The notes under the pieces were generated by a model, which saw only the letters and a program-made list of their open reading frames with translations, did not search any database and was not told where the DNA came from. From NCBI GenBank assembly GCA_037042915.1, contig CM073202.1:310001-374000 (forward strand): a DNA stretch of 64,000 nt, written 5' to 3'. How positions within the stretch are numbered: the stretch's first letter is position 1; each line of letters opens with the position of its first letter. The stretch is from Auricularia sp. M13 (Eukaryota > Basidiomycota > Agaricomycetes > Auriculariales > Auriculariaceae). Below, in pieces: positions 21,849 to 32,180 of this stretch. A program made the position numbers and the translations under genes.

Positions 21849-23271
21849 TACTTCTACTCTGCTAGTCATGCCCGATGCACCACCATCAGCGCAACCAACC
21901 GGCCAACCCGCGGTTCCAGCCTTATCCGTTCCGGGCGCTTCCGCAACGGGCACTGGTTCCGCGAATGCAGGGCTCGGCGCCACTGCCCCGGCTCCAACCG
22001 CCCTCCCAAGCGGTCCCGCGAGCGCAGCCGTTGCTGCGGCAGCTGCGACCACAGCCGCAACGCCAACCGCTAGCCAGTCCGGCCTTTCATCGGCCGAGCA
22101 AGACGCTCTCAAGGGTTGCATGCAAGCAGTCGACGATTATTGCGCCGGCAGACTCGCCAAGACCGTCGCCATCGGCAAATGCATGCAGTATCTCCAAAGA
22201 GCCAAGCTACCGATGTTCGGTTTCGACGAGTTCCTTGCCCGCATGGACAACCACGACCTCCACAAGAGTCGTGCCGCCCAGGAAGGAGCAGCTCGCGCTG
22301 CGGCTCTCGGTTTTGGAGGCGGAGATCCGGTACCGCCGCCTCGCCTTGATGACCTTCGCAAGCGCACGCGCACGCTCGCAGACGCTGGAGCTTCCTCCGA
22401 CGACGACTCAGACCCCGATGACGACGATAAACGCCCCTACAAACGCAGTGCCGCCGGCTTCAGGCACGCTCGCACGTTCGGTACCCTCGCACCTGGCGTC
22501 CGCGAGACCCTCCGAATCCGCGACAACTACTTAGCGGACCTCAAGCGCGCCAAACGCGATCTCCTCCTTGTCGGTTTCGCCCCGCCGTTTCCGGACGACC
22601 TCTGGGAAGGCATCCTCGCGGACCGATTCATTGATTTTGGCAAGATTCTCGCGCGCCGATTCGCTACACGCGCGAGTGACGGCACCTCGCACCGCCTCAA
22701 TGACAACGTCTCCATCACGCTTAACACGCCTGAGCTCATCAAAGTCGTCGCCGACCAACCCGACTGGCAGAATGCTTTCGACGACTGGTGTGCCGCACTC
22801 CTGTTCGCGTATCCGCACCGCCAGTCCGAGCTCGACACGTACAGACAATTCGTCGGCGACCTCTTCCGTTCCACGCACAAAGATCATCACGCTCGTGTCA
22901 TCGCCGCAGATGCCGCGATCCGCAGCGAGGTCGCAAACCACGCTAATCTCACTTTCGCAGACACGACGCGTCACCGCTCGACAGCGGACCGCACGCTAGG
23001 GTCGTTCGGTGCTGAGGCGGCACTCGTCCAACCCACATTTGCCCCGTTCCAGACCGCCTTCGGCACTGCCAACACCAGTATCCCTGGCCCGCAGTCTAAT
23101 CTTCGGTGGAGACCGTCGGGCCAGATCTGCAAGAATTTCAACGGCAATCGCTGCGCGCACCCGCAGTGCCGCCATGCGCACGTTTGCAGCATCTGCCACA
23201 ACGTCGGTCACTCAGCCGTGGACCATGCTGCAGCTCTCGACGAGCACCTCGCCCCCGAACCCTCCTCATAA
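21655..23271 (+). CDS. Gag-like protein of the Ngaro/PAT-like element
   Basis: This is a single open frame. It has an Ala/Pro/Thr-rich N-terminal part, a helical central part and a Cys/His end: C-x7-C-x4-C-x3-H followed by VCSICHNVGHSAVDH. This double finger is the type seen in Gag-like proteins of fungal DIRS/Ngaro elements and would bind nucleic acid. The first ATG lies inside repeat A1; a later ATG at 21868 may be the real start. It looks whole. Confidence 0.7.
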   Translation: MGTQPTCNNMHDALRARCARSPRPDDHAAVRSLPTADRPLLKAHVAQHLSFIRFLRSPRRIVRVTTSTLLVMPDAPPSAQPTGQPAVPALSVPGASATGTGSANAGLGATAPAPTALPSGPASAAVAAAAATTAATPTASQSGLSSAEQDALKGCMQAVDDYCAGRLAKTVAIGKCMQYLQRAKLPMFGFDEFLARMDNHDLHKSRAAQEGAARAAALGFGGGDPVPPPRLDDLRKRTRTLADAGASSDDDSDPDDDDKRPYKRSAAGFRHARTFGTLAPGVRETLRIRDNYLADLKRAKRDLLLVGFAPPFPDDLWEGILADRFIDFGKILARRFATRASDGTSHRLNDNVSITLNTPELIKVVADQPDWQNAFDDWCAALLFAYPHRQSELDTYRQFVGDLFRSTHKDHHARVIAADAAIRSEVANHANLTFADTTRHRSTADRTLGSFGAEAALVQPTFAPFQTAFGTANTSIPGPQSNLRWRPSGQICKNFNGNRCAHPQCRHAHVCSICHNVGHSAVDHAAALDEHLAPEPSS

Positions 23272-23373
23272 TTCCTTGTCGTGGTTTCTCACATCACTCC
23301 TCTCTCTCCTCCTTTCACTCGCTTTCTCTCTCTCTCTCTCATAATAGCCTCCCCAACCACTCTCCATCTATTA

Positions 23374-23473
23374 GCTCTTTCCTACCACTCCAATACACTG
23401 CGGGGGGGCACGCTGCCCAGTACACCCGCGCTAAAACTCATTTTGTTGCGATTGAGGGCACGTAGCCCATTAG
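23374..23473 (+). repeat. Split direct repeat B1
   Basis: 100 bp, repeated at 23751-23850. It contains ACTGCGGGGGGGCACG and ends GGGCACGTAGCCCATTAG, which is nearly the reverse complement of the start of A. Confidence 0.9.
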
Positions 23474-23698
23474 TCGTGATTAAGCAGAATGTTTCAGCAG
23501 TCTAATGGGCACGCAGCCCACCTGCAACAATATGCACGACGCACTCCGCGCCCGATGCGCACGTTCCCCTCGGCCCGACGATCACGCTGCAGTCCGATCG
23601 CTGCCGACAGCGGATCGGCCACTTCTTAAAGCGCACGTTGCGCAGCACTTGTCTTTCATCCGTTTTTTGCGCTCACCGCGCCGAATCGTTCGCGTTAC
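23474..23698 (+). repeat. Split direct repeat A2
   Basis: Second copy of A1, directly joined to B1 as in Ngaro/PAT elements. Confidence 0.9.
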
Positions 23699-23750
23699 CC
23701 ACCGGCCTCCCCATCTCCATCCTTTGCATGTACCCCAGTGTATTTACGGC

Positions 23751-23850
23751 GCTCTTTCCTACCACTCCAATACACTGCGGGGGGGCACGCTGCCCAGTAC
23801 ACCCGCGCTAAAACTCATTTTGTTGCGATTGAGGGCACGTAGCCCATTAG
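23751..23850 (+). repeat. Split direct repeat B2
   Basis: Second copy of B1; marks the right end of the element. Confidence 0.9.
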
Positions 23851-24321
23851 ACCTCCTTACACGCCCACATCAAGGCTTGTCTGCACTGAGAGATTGACCA
23901 TAGGCCACAAAGCGTGTTCCTGTGGCATCTACGCCCGTTCATATTTTTACGCTCTGGTGTATCTCCGCGGTAATGTGCTTTCAATCAAGTTCGCGGCGGC
24001 TCCGCTGCAGACGAGGGGGCGACTCGGAGGGAGTTCAACTGGTCTCCTCGGTGCAGAATGCCGGCGACAGAACATTCTTCGCTATCCAAAGCTCTCCCCG
24101 GCACGAAATTCTATGTCTCAAAGATGCGACACACATCGACAATGCGCGAGTGGATAGTGACGACTTGCCCAGATGATGACGTTGATCCTTGACCACCCTT
24201 CTCTCGACGACGTCGCGAACTAACGGGAAAGGATATAATTAAGAGCTTTTCTGAACTATAGTACACGGATTGTACGCGCAATCGTGAAGGCATGTCGTGA
24301 TAAGTAAGGAATCCGCTATGT
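23851..24321. other. Intergenic stretch, no gene seen
   Basis: 470 bp between the retroelement and the 3' end of the bHLH gene; no supported feature. Confidence 0.5.
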
Positions 24322-25295
24322 TTATTCATCGTTTCCAGATTGGTCGGATCCATCGCCGTCGTCCACGTCGGCGCCCGCGCCCGCGTCTTCGCCGCCGTGC
24401 CATTCACGCTCCCATTTTGGTTTCTCATTGACTCCAGCGCTAGAACTGTCGGAAATGGGAAGAGACCGTACGGCCCGAGCGTCGTGCAATCGCCGTAGCA
24501 GGAAGGCCTGTTTTGCGAGCAGGTGCTGTACGTGCTCAATTGCTGTAGCGTTTTGCATGAGTTTTAAAGAGCGAAAAAGAAGAAAGAACTCGTACTTTTG
24601 TGTAAGACAACCTCCTCGCTCCGCGACGCACTGTGCGGCTCTCCGACGGCCGTACACAACAAGTCGCAAGCCTCGCGTATTTTCGCGCGCCGGTTCTGCT
24701 CGGACTGGATGTGGTTCGCCTTGCGCTGGCCGGCGGTGAGGACGCGTTTGCGCCCGAGCTTCGAGGTGCGTTCAGGCGGAGGCGAGTGCGGCAGCTCATT
24801 CCCACCGCTCCCAGGACGAGCCTCCACCTCCAATGGGCGACTGCGGATGGGGACCGTCACAGTGGGCTGCGCGATGTGAATCCGACGGCGCTTGTGGCGG
24901 TGCGGCGGCGCGGGGTCGGCGGCCGGTGGCCACGGCAGCGCGTCGAGCGCGCTGATCGCCGTGGCCATCGAGACCTGGGGGCCGCACGCAGCGCTGTTGG
25001 CCTTGAGCTCGCGGAGCAGGCGGCCCTCGCTGATGAACCTGGTGCGCATCGAGTACGCGTCCACGAGTGCCTCCCGGACGTCATCCTCCGAGACCGCGTC
25101 GTCGACCGTCACCATGGCACTGCTCGGGCCGTCGGTGAGCGAGCGCACGGCGCTGAGCAGCCGCAGGTCCGGGTCGGCGTCGACGCAGACGTGCAGCGGC
25201 AGCGGCGAGGGCAGGTGCACGGGCGGCGCGAAGAGGTCCACGAGCTCCTTCATGTCGATGGTGATGTCGAACTCTGAGAACGCCTGACCCGGCAT
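24322..25295 (-). CDS. bHLH transcription factor (INO4/Myc-like)
   Basis: Two exons read downward (25295-24596 and 24542-24322, intron 53 nt) give 306 residues. The first ~180 residues contain acidic and Pro-rich segments. A basic region then reads RKANHIQSEQNRRAKIREACDLL, listed here as RKANHIQSEQ followed by NRRAKIREAC; it has the H/E/R residues that contact E-box DNA. Helix 2 is split by the intron and continues TIEHVQHLLAKQAFLLRRL, with heptad leucines like a short zipper. The C-terminus is acidic (DVDDGDGSDQSGNDE). Such proteins bind CANNTG sites in the nucleus as dimers; the closest well-known fungal type is INO4, but orthology is not shown. A CAG acceptor sits just before the ATG, so an untranslated or short coding 5' exon is possible. 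Confidence 0.75.
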
Positions 25296-26849
25296 CCTGC
25301 AATTTCGCGTAAGCTTGAGCTTGCGCGAGCAGCTGTAGAGCGTACAGCATCTGATAATGCGCCATGAGTACGGGATACTTTTGGTGTCGACGGCGGCGCG
25401 CGGTTGACAAGAAGCTCGGCCAATTGCGGCTCAGCCACCGCGCGCACAGCCACTGCTGCGCCGACTAGGCGGATGCAACCCCGCATGCAAGCTCAATATC
25501 AATCGTTACCTTCCAGTTCATCGTTTAGCAGATTCAGCATACCAGCAGGAATAACATTAGAGATGAGATTGGAAAATCCAGCGAAGAGAGCTTCGTGCGC
25601 TTTGCGCCTGCATTGGAACGCAATCACACCTTGCCACGAGCAAGATGTTGCAATCATTATTATCCCTCGGTGATAGCACACGTTGAGTCGTTTATGACAT
25701 GAACTTCCGGAAGCGCAACTGCTCCTAACCTCTCAGTCTCACCGTCTGTTCTCCCATGCCGCTGCAGCCGGTCGCTCCAACGGCGGGACATTCAGGCGAG
25801 TGAGCCGCCACGCAGCCTTATCCAGCTGCATTATCCCGTCATACGAGACCGCTATTCATGAAAAAATGTGACTCGCGCGTTTCTAGCCGGGAATGAGCTG
25901 CGTGCCAGTGGTGAGAGCAGCCAAATGCCACGTAGGATGGACTGCGTCAAGTCTGCACAAAGTTCCGGTCTCTCAGTTTGCTGAGAATAGTTCTGGAAAA
26001 CCTATGAAGTCATTCAAGTTGGCTCATCGTCAATGACGATCCGTTATTCGAGGTCCTTGACATAATGTACGTATATCAACCGTGACATAGGATCTGCTAA
26101 TGCTTAGAAGCATGACGCGCTGCGCGAAGTACTGCAAACATACATCTGCATGTCTTCGTCAAAGAATGTCCGGTGAGTCGATCTTGAGAAACCGTGTCAG
26201 CACTTCTCCGGGACTACCTGGGAAATTTACCAATCCCAGTGTGTGCATTGACATGTGTGGTTTCGCGTTCTCACACGGCCAAGCCGCTCATAGAACAACC
26301 GACAACGCCATATTCATTTGGTAGTTCTTTTGCATGCACCAACTCTATGCAATCGGATCCTGAGCGCTCATGCTACCGCAAGTCCATTAACGCGCCAACA
26401 CGACCACCTGTGGGTTCATGTGCATTTGAGTCCAGCTAGAAGTCGCGATGCCTTGTGCATAGACGCGCGTTTTTCTTGCTTCAATTGACGTTCTGCAATA
26501 CCGATGTGTCAATTTTGCATTATGTGGGGCATGGTGACGTGAAACCCAACGCAGATTCTGCAGAGCCCCGTCAACAGCAACCGGAAGTGTATGCAGGGAA
26601 GTCCCACCTACCTTCTCTCGCGCTTGAAGCAACCTTGCAAATCCACTTGTGCGCTTCTTTTCCCAGCGATTCCGCGCGTCAACGAGCTGCGATAATATCG
26701 GCGCTGTCTTCTAGACTAAGTGCCACCCCTTCCCAGTCGCGGGGAAATGAGGCCTCAGGGAATCGGAATGGTAAGCCCCGTGCGATGATGAGAATCCCCC
26801 ACACCGAGTCCATATGCGAATATCGTTCAGATACAGATGCCGCCGCGTT
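25296..26849. other. Gene-free stretch, 1.5 kb
   Basis: No frame with family resemblance on either strand and no repeat recognised. It separates the bHLH gene from the first 14-cysteine secreted gene. Confidence 0.5.
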
Positions 26850-26856
26850 ATAAAAG
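26850..26856 (+). promoter_or_regulatory. TATA box of secreted-protein gene 1
   Basis: TATAAAA, 87 bp upstream of the ATG. Confidence 0.6.
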
Positions 26857-26936
26857 CCCGGGCAGTGAAGTCCACCTCTCCCCTCCAAACCAGATTCGAC
26901 GTACAAAAGTTGATCCAAGGTCGCCTCACCATCACA

Positions 26937-27431
26937 ATGCACTTCACCGCCCTCATCGCTGTCGTCGTCATCGCCCTTGGCGTCAAGGCCGGTACGTCGC
27001 CGTGTAGCATGCGTGATCTCGACATACAGGCTACTGACGTAGATTCCGCAGACGGGGCCGTCGCCGCAGAGGCTGCCGCCGCAAAAGAGTGCGGCAACCT
27101 CGGAGTCCTCGCGCCGCCTTCCCTGCCGGAGGGCGTGGACCCCGCGGCGCTGCGCGCCTGCGCAGAGCACCCGCTCGACGTCAACTCGACGGTCACGGCG
27201 CACGACGGCCCACAGCCGAAGGCCGGCGCGTGCTTCTTCGGCGACCCATACGGATGCGCGCGCGGGTACTGCTGGCAGGAATGCAACACACCCGGGAGCG
27301 GGCAGTGGTGCTGGACCGCGTGGAACAACGGGTTCGGGAACTGGAGGACGTGCTCGGGCAAGGAGGACTGCGCGCCCGCGCCCACGGCTGACTGCGGGCA
27401 GGGATGCCCTCGCTGCGGCTGCAGCTGCTGA
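26937..27431 (+). CDS. Small secreted 14-cysteine protein 1 ('CGCSC' family)
   Basis: Exon 1 is 26937-26991 (55 nt, signal peptide MHFTALIAVVVIALGVKA) and exon 2 is 27052-27431, for 144 residues. The mature part contains KECGNLGVLAPPSLPEGVDP, then YGCARGYCWQECN, SGQWCWTAW, RTCSGKEDC and the end QGCPRCGCSC. It has 14 cysteines, all conserved in three paralogs at 31.7, 33.7 and 35.0 kb, enough for seven disulfides; one N-glycosylation sequon (NST) follows the second conserved cysteine. It is too long and has too many cysteines for a hydrophobin (eight). The WCW and YCW signatures recall fungal small secreted effectors, but I cannot name the family. It is secreted and probably extracellular. The acceptor could be at 27042 or 27051; the latter matches the paralogs. 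Confidence 0.8.
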   Translation: MHFTALIAVVVIALGVKAGTSPCSMRDLDIQATDVDSADGAVAAEAAAAKECGNLGVLAPPSLPEGVDPAALRACAEHPLDVNSTVTAHDGPQPKAGACFFGDPYGCARGYCWQECNTPGSGQWCWTAWNNGFGNWRTCSGKEDCAPAPTADCGQGCPRCGCSC

Positions 27432-28579
27432 ATGAGAAGGACTCGCAATGCAGTGACGACGTCGATACGGTCGTACAGTCCTGCGAGCGCTGCGCCCATA
27501 TTGCTTGCCATCACCTGTAATGTCGCTCAACCAGTGTATTCGACCGCCGTCAATTTGAGCTGTCTCGAATGACCAGAAATTGTGCGACAGATTGTCTGGA
27601 AACCCGAATATGGGAGAAGGATGTATGGCGGTGAAGAGAACACTGCCAAGGTTATACGCAACGGCGTTACTGAGCCGCACATTTGACCAGGCGTAGGAAC
27701 TGTGAATGACGCATCAGGAAGGATCGCGAAGGTTAGTCGAAGCTAGGAATGTCGCAGCCTAGGCAAAGAAGAACCAAGTTGTGTGCGTTCCATCGTCAGA
27801 AACGGCGGAAGACAGAGATGCATAGTGCCGGGGTAACGAGGATGCGCAGAATAATAAGGATGATTCTGAGCAAGGCGCACTCGAGCGATTGATAAATGGC
27901 AAGCAGAAGTAGCGAAAGCGACGCAAGCTGTCGATCAGTCCTCCATGCCAGGCTCGACGCTGACAGCGTTGCACAGGATAATGGTGGTCGTCCAGGAACC
28001 AGGAAAGGACACAGCACCACCAGGATCGATAGGGCGGGGCTGCCCCAGTCAGGAGCTCTACAGCGAAGCTAAGCAGCCCCAGGCACACTTGTTCACGGTT
28101 CTGGATCCAGACCGGTTCAGCGGCTCCAGGAGAGCAATTGGACGATTGAAGTCGAGAAAATTAGACGCATACAGCATAGGTACGTCGGTCGGCTTCTTTT
28201 TGAGACTTCAGGCAGTCCATCCTACGTGGCGCTTGGCCTAGCGTGTTTAAGAGGGGACAGCAGGAGCTGGAAGTTCATTCGGAGATCGAACTCCTGTGCT
28301 CCTCCTCCTGCGCTCGTCTGGACTTCCATCCTCATTCTGGTCGAACATATGGAAACATGCATGGTCTAAACTGAAGGGATGTTGCGGTCAGTGCATATTG
28401 TTACGGAATATACTCGTTGCCGAATAGCAGATGTACCGCACTGGCTTACAGTGACATACTCTCCCCTTGAACGTGGAAAGGCGCCCATTTATGGAAGAAC
28501 GTCACCCTATGGATTTGAAAAAGCTTTCGCAGCTGAAGTTAGTAGTAGAACTGAATGCATCTATCAGAGTTGTTTCGTG
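27432..28579. other. Gene-free stretch
   Basis: 1.1 kb without a supported gene. Several short frames on both strands resemble nothing. Confidence 0.5.
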
Positions 28580-29387
28580 TGTCCCAAAAATCGCAAACTG
28601 GTGATCAGCGATTATGCTCTTATCAGCTCACTATGTTCTGTGATAACTGTCTATACACACCTATAGGATGCCTTAATTACTTGTCGGCCTTGGTAAGTAT
28701 TGCTAAGCCGTCAGTGTAGTGTGATAATGGCGATAAGTGCCGATCAGCGCACTGCGGCCGGTGACAAGGTCTTATAAGCGGTGATAAACCTTCATCACCA
28801 GCAAGTCTCCCCACTAAATTTCAACACAAGCCCTACCTGCTAGTAGACTAAATCATCCATGAGAACATAATTACGAGTCTTTGGGAGCCGTGGGAGCCGC
28901 AGTCATCGGAGCGGAATGTCCAGTGGAGCTGTGGAGCAGGCTTGTATCCTTCGCTCCACCATTACAGACAATTGGCAGAATGGGCTAGGTGGTAGCTCGC
29001 GCGAGGACACAGGTGGCCTGCAGGCGAGCCCTTGGTTCGAATCAGGTCAAGTCGGAAAGTAAATAAGAAATGTAGAATTGGAGTAGTATACAGAGTAGTA
29101 ATACGAGTAAGTAATAAGTGTACATTTGTAGTAACATAAAGTAAGACCAGCTGCCGCATACGAGCGGCAGCTGGGGGAGTTTTCATAATATTGGGCGGGG
29201 CCGCTGATCAGCTCTTATCGGCCCTTGTCCACATTATAAAGTGTATCGGCCTTGTCAGCCGTATAATAGGCCTGTAGGCGAGTATACCCCCTGAAGCTGT
29301 TTGATCAGGTAGGGGGTCGGCTGACCCTGTTATCAGGACTCATCACACCTTGTCAAGCCTCATAGCCAACTTGCACTTTTTGGGACA
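28580..29387. mobile_element. 808-bp MITE-like DNA element with terminal inverted repeats
   Basis: The left end TGTCCCAAAAA (28580-28590) is matched by its perfect inverted copy at 29377-29387, and the next 11 bp match at 7 positions (left TCGCAAACTGG, right GTGCAAGTTGG). Both flanks are TG. Inside, sub-terminal motifs such as GATCAG and CTTATCGGC recur near both ends. The ends resemble those of fungal Tc1/mariner-pogo elements. There is no transposase, so it is non-autonomous. Confidence 0.65.
28964..29190 (+). mobile_element. tRNA-SINE-like segment nested in the MITE
   Basis: GGGCTAGGTGG followed 50 bp later by GGTTCGAATCA resembles an A box and B box of a pol III promoter. An A/T-rich body and a hairpin (CAGCTGCCGC ... 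GCGGCAGCTG, 29150-29174) follow. No target duplication is clear, so boundaries are approximate. Confidence 0.35.
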
Positions 29388-29685
29388 TGCGCTGTCCGTA
29401 TTTCCGCTAAACGCAGACTAGCCCCCTATCCTTCAGACGTTGCACTTTGGGCGAGGCAGCTCAACGGTTTGGGACTCCTATTGAAATCGAAATGACGCGG
29501 TCGAGTGTCTTGGCCCGATGTCTTGTCTCATTCTCAACCTGACTGGATGCACTGTGCGGCCCGCCTTGCTGCCGCTTGTGTTTCAATGGTTCGAACGTAT
29601 AAAACGCCTGCATCGTGCACTGTAATCGCTATCCCACAGCATCTACTCGCCTCAACCACTCGCACACTTGCATCTCACGATCATC

Positions 29686-30879
29686 ATGCCCCGCGACCAA
29701 CTGAAACCGTTCCTCACCCGTTCCTCTCAAGAGACAAAGAAGACTGGGCTCTTTGCCGATTGGAAGAACGACCTCATTGCCGCTGGCTTCGAGTTCCTGG
29801 GAACATGGTTCGTCAATTTAGCCTCAGTTTCTGTCACTTGCTCACCAAATGTGCAGTGTATTCTTAATTCTGAGTCTCGGCACTGCGCAATCCGCGTCCT
29901 ATCTCAACTCAGTAGTGAGTTTTCTACAGTAGTGCATGCGTGTTCGCTGACGCGGATTAGTTTAACCCGCAAGCCGACGCATCAAATACATCGGATTTTT
30001 TGTACATCTCAGCCGGTTTCGGTTTCGCCCTGCTCGTCGCGGCGTGGCTATTCTTCCGTGTGTCCGGAGCGCTTTTCAACCCGAACATCTCGACCGCGCT
30101 GCTCGTCATTGGCGTCATCAAGCCACTCCGCTACATTTTCTATGTCACTGCGCAGGTCAGCAAAATTGCATTTTACGCAGGACTCCCAAAGCTAACAGGA
30201 ATATTTTCCCTATCAGCTCATCGGCGGCATCGTTGCTGCAGCCGTCGTGCAAGGTCTCATGCCGGGACCGCTCGAGGTGAACACGGTGCCCAGCCCCCGT
30301 ATCAACCGTGCGCAGGCCTTGTTCATTGAGGTGTTCATCACGTGCTTTGTGCGTCTCATCTCTCTTCCTTTGTGCGCGTTGTCTAATGAAATTCCTTGTA
30401 GTTGACACTTGCCGTCCTGATGCTCGCCGTCGAGAAGCACCGCACCACGCCGTTCGCGCCCGTCGGCGTCGGCATGACCCTCTTTGTCTGCGAACTCTGG
30501 AGCATCCCGCTAACCGGCGGCTCCGTCAACACCGCACGCAGCTTCGGGCCCGCCGTCGTGACGACGTTCTCCAGCACCCACTGGATCTACTGGTGCGTCA
30601 CAGCCTTCCATGGCATCTCACAGTTCATTGGTAAACGTTTGCTCATTCGCTCGTTTCAGGCTCGGTCCGACGCTCGGCGCGCTTCTCGCGTCTGCCATCT
30701 ACATCTGCATGAAGGGGTCGAAGTACTGGAAGCTCGCCCCTGACCAGGACGCGACGGATTTCCGCAAGAGCCCCGATGTGCCGCTTGTTCGCAGCTCTTC
30801 TCCGGCGGCCTCGGACGACGCAGCGCTGTCGAGGGCTGAGCAAGGGAACTCGCCAGCTGCACCTGTCCATACCGTCTAG
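29686..30879 (+). CDS. Aquaporin / major intrinsic protein
   Basis: Six exons (29686-29807, 29857-29911, 29961-30155, 30217-30348, 30402-30592, 30660-30879) close in frame to 304 residues. Six membrane spans and the two half-helix motifs are visible. The first is GALFNPNIST (NPN instead of the canonical NPA); the second is GGSVNTARSFGP (NTA instead of NPA, followed by the usual ARSFGP). The N-terminus is polar and cytosolic; the C-terminal tail of about 50 residues is Ser/Asp-rich. Aquaporins conduct water and sometimes glycerol across plasma or internal membranes. The altered NPA boxes could change selectivity and deserve a structural look. The gene sits between 14-cysteine genes 1 and 2, but no functional link is shown. 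Confidence 0.9.
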
Positions 30880-31622
30880 CACAGCCCAATATCAATGACC
30901 ATGTGCCCCCCATCTATTATTTTTTTCGGGCAAACAGCGACGTCCGTTCCATGCCCTCACCAATTACAGCCGGTGGCAAAAGACTGGGAGATGTGTTTGA
31001 CACTTCCCCATGGTCAAGCCGCTAGAAGAAAGGTAAAAAATAAATAACACAGTTCAACGCTACATCGGCGGAGGAGCAACCACTTGACTAGTCTAAATAT
31101 TGCCTTGTACAAAGCGCTCGTGTTTCCTGCTCTCAAGCGTTTCCCCGTCCTAAATTTAAGTTCACCGGCGAGCCTGAGGATGCACCGCTCTATCACCACT
31201 ATGCTCATCCATATCCCGGACCATATCTATCCTGTGCTGGTGATTCTCATGACGCCTACACTGGTCAGCCTGTGCTCGGCGCCTGCGCGCGCCTGAGCAT
31301 GCCGATCTCCTTGAAACGAACGGCATGCCTCCATGAACGCAATTCCAGTCCGGTTACGGCAGAGCACCCGATGGCTAACGCATTTTGAGGACATTCTCTG
31401 TTGCAGCTAATCACGACGGACTGCTACAACTCGAAACTTCGACCTGTATGTCTTTTCTTTGTCATTGTTGTCGATCACTCGTTTCTATCCAGCGTCTAAA
31501 CCACGTGTTCATGATTCACGATCAGTTACATAACGGCGCCTCCATGCCATGAGCGACAAGGAGTATTGCCACGGTGAACCTATTTCCGGAGCGCGGTATT
31601 CCGCCGATAGCCACCGACTGGG
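30880..31622. other. Intergenic stretch with a duplicated upstream segment
   Basis: No gene. The segment at 31290-31350 (GAGCATGCCGATCTCCTT...) resembles 34640-34700 upstream of secreted gene 4 (GAGCATGCCGAACTCCTT...), showing that upstream DNA was duplicated together with the secreted genes. Confidence 0.55.
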
Positions 31623-31628
31623 TATAAA
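31623..31628 (+). promoter_or_regulatory. TATA box of secreted-protein gene 2
   Basis: TATAAA, 93 bp upstream of the ATG. Confidence 0.55.
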
Positions 31629-31715
31629 GGTCGGTCCAGTTGCCCTCCCTCTTCCTCACCAACTACTAGCAAGCATCCAGCAAATCAACAGCTTCTTCTT
31701 AACCGATCTCACGAA

Positions 31716-32180
31716 ATGCACTTCACCACCCTCATCGCAACTGTCGCAGTCGCCATCGGCGTCCAGGCTGGTGCGTCTTCATGACACTGACTCTCCCGCG
31801 ATTTACAGCTTATAAAATCGCTTTCAGGCGTGATCTCTGACGCTTCCGACGAGTGTGGAGGTCTGGGAGCCTTCTCGCCCTCGTCGCTCCCGGAGGGCGT
31901 GGACCCCACCGCAGTGCGCAAGTGTCTCGAGCACCCGCTCAGCAACAGCACCTCTCCCGCTCTGGAGAAGCGCGATTGCTACTTCGGTGAGCCATTTGGC
32001 TGTACCAACGGCTTCTGCTGGGAGCAATGCAACACGCCCGGCAGCGGGCAGTGGTGCTGGACGGCGTGGAACGGTGGATTCGGCGCCTGGAGGACGTGTG
32101 CCGTCAACCAAGACTGCGGCTTCGCCCCTGATTCTGACTGCGGCCAGGGTGGATGCGACGAGTGCGGATGCAGCTGCTGA
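31716..32180 (+). CDS. Small secreted 14-cysteine protein 2 ('CGCSC' family)
   Basis: Exon 1 is 31716-31770 (55 nt, signal peptide MHFTTLIATVAVAIGVQA) and exon 2 is 31828-32180, for 135 residues. It has the same order of landmarks as gene 1: ECGGLGAFSPSSLPEGVDP, FGCTNGFCWEQCN, SGQWCWTAW, RTCAVNQDC, GCDECGCSC, with 14 cysteines. A dibasic KR before the first half of the cysteine core (LEKRDCYF) could be a Kex2-type processing site. It shares with gene 1 the long block NTPGSGQWCWTAWN, so these two are closest. Confidence 0.8.

Larger units (their letters stand above)
21624..23850 (+). mobile_element. Non-autonomous tyrosine-recombinase retroelement, Ngaro/PAT-like (DIRS order)
   Basis: The element has the split direct-repeat layout of Ngaro and PAT elements: A1 (21624-21848), internal coding part, B1 (23374-23473), A2 (23474-23698), a short unique piece, B2 (23751-23850). 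A1 and A2 are 225 bp each and B1 and B2 100 bp each; each pair looks identical by eye, which points to a young insertion. Inside is one long Gag-like frame. I see no reverse transcriptase, RNase H or tyrosine recombinase, so the copy would depend on a relative elsewhere. No target duplication is evident, as expected for recombinase-mediated insertion. An older remnant of the same family lies at 13876-14128 in the opposite orientation. Confidence 0.8.
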
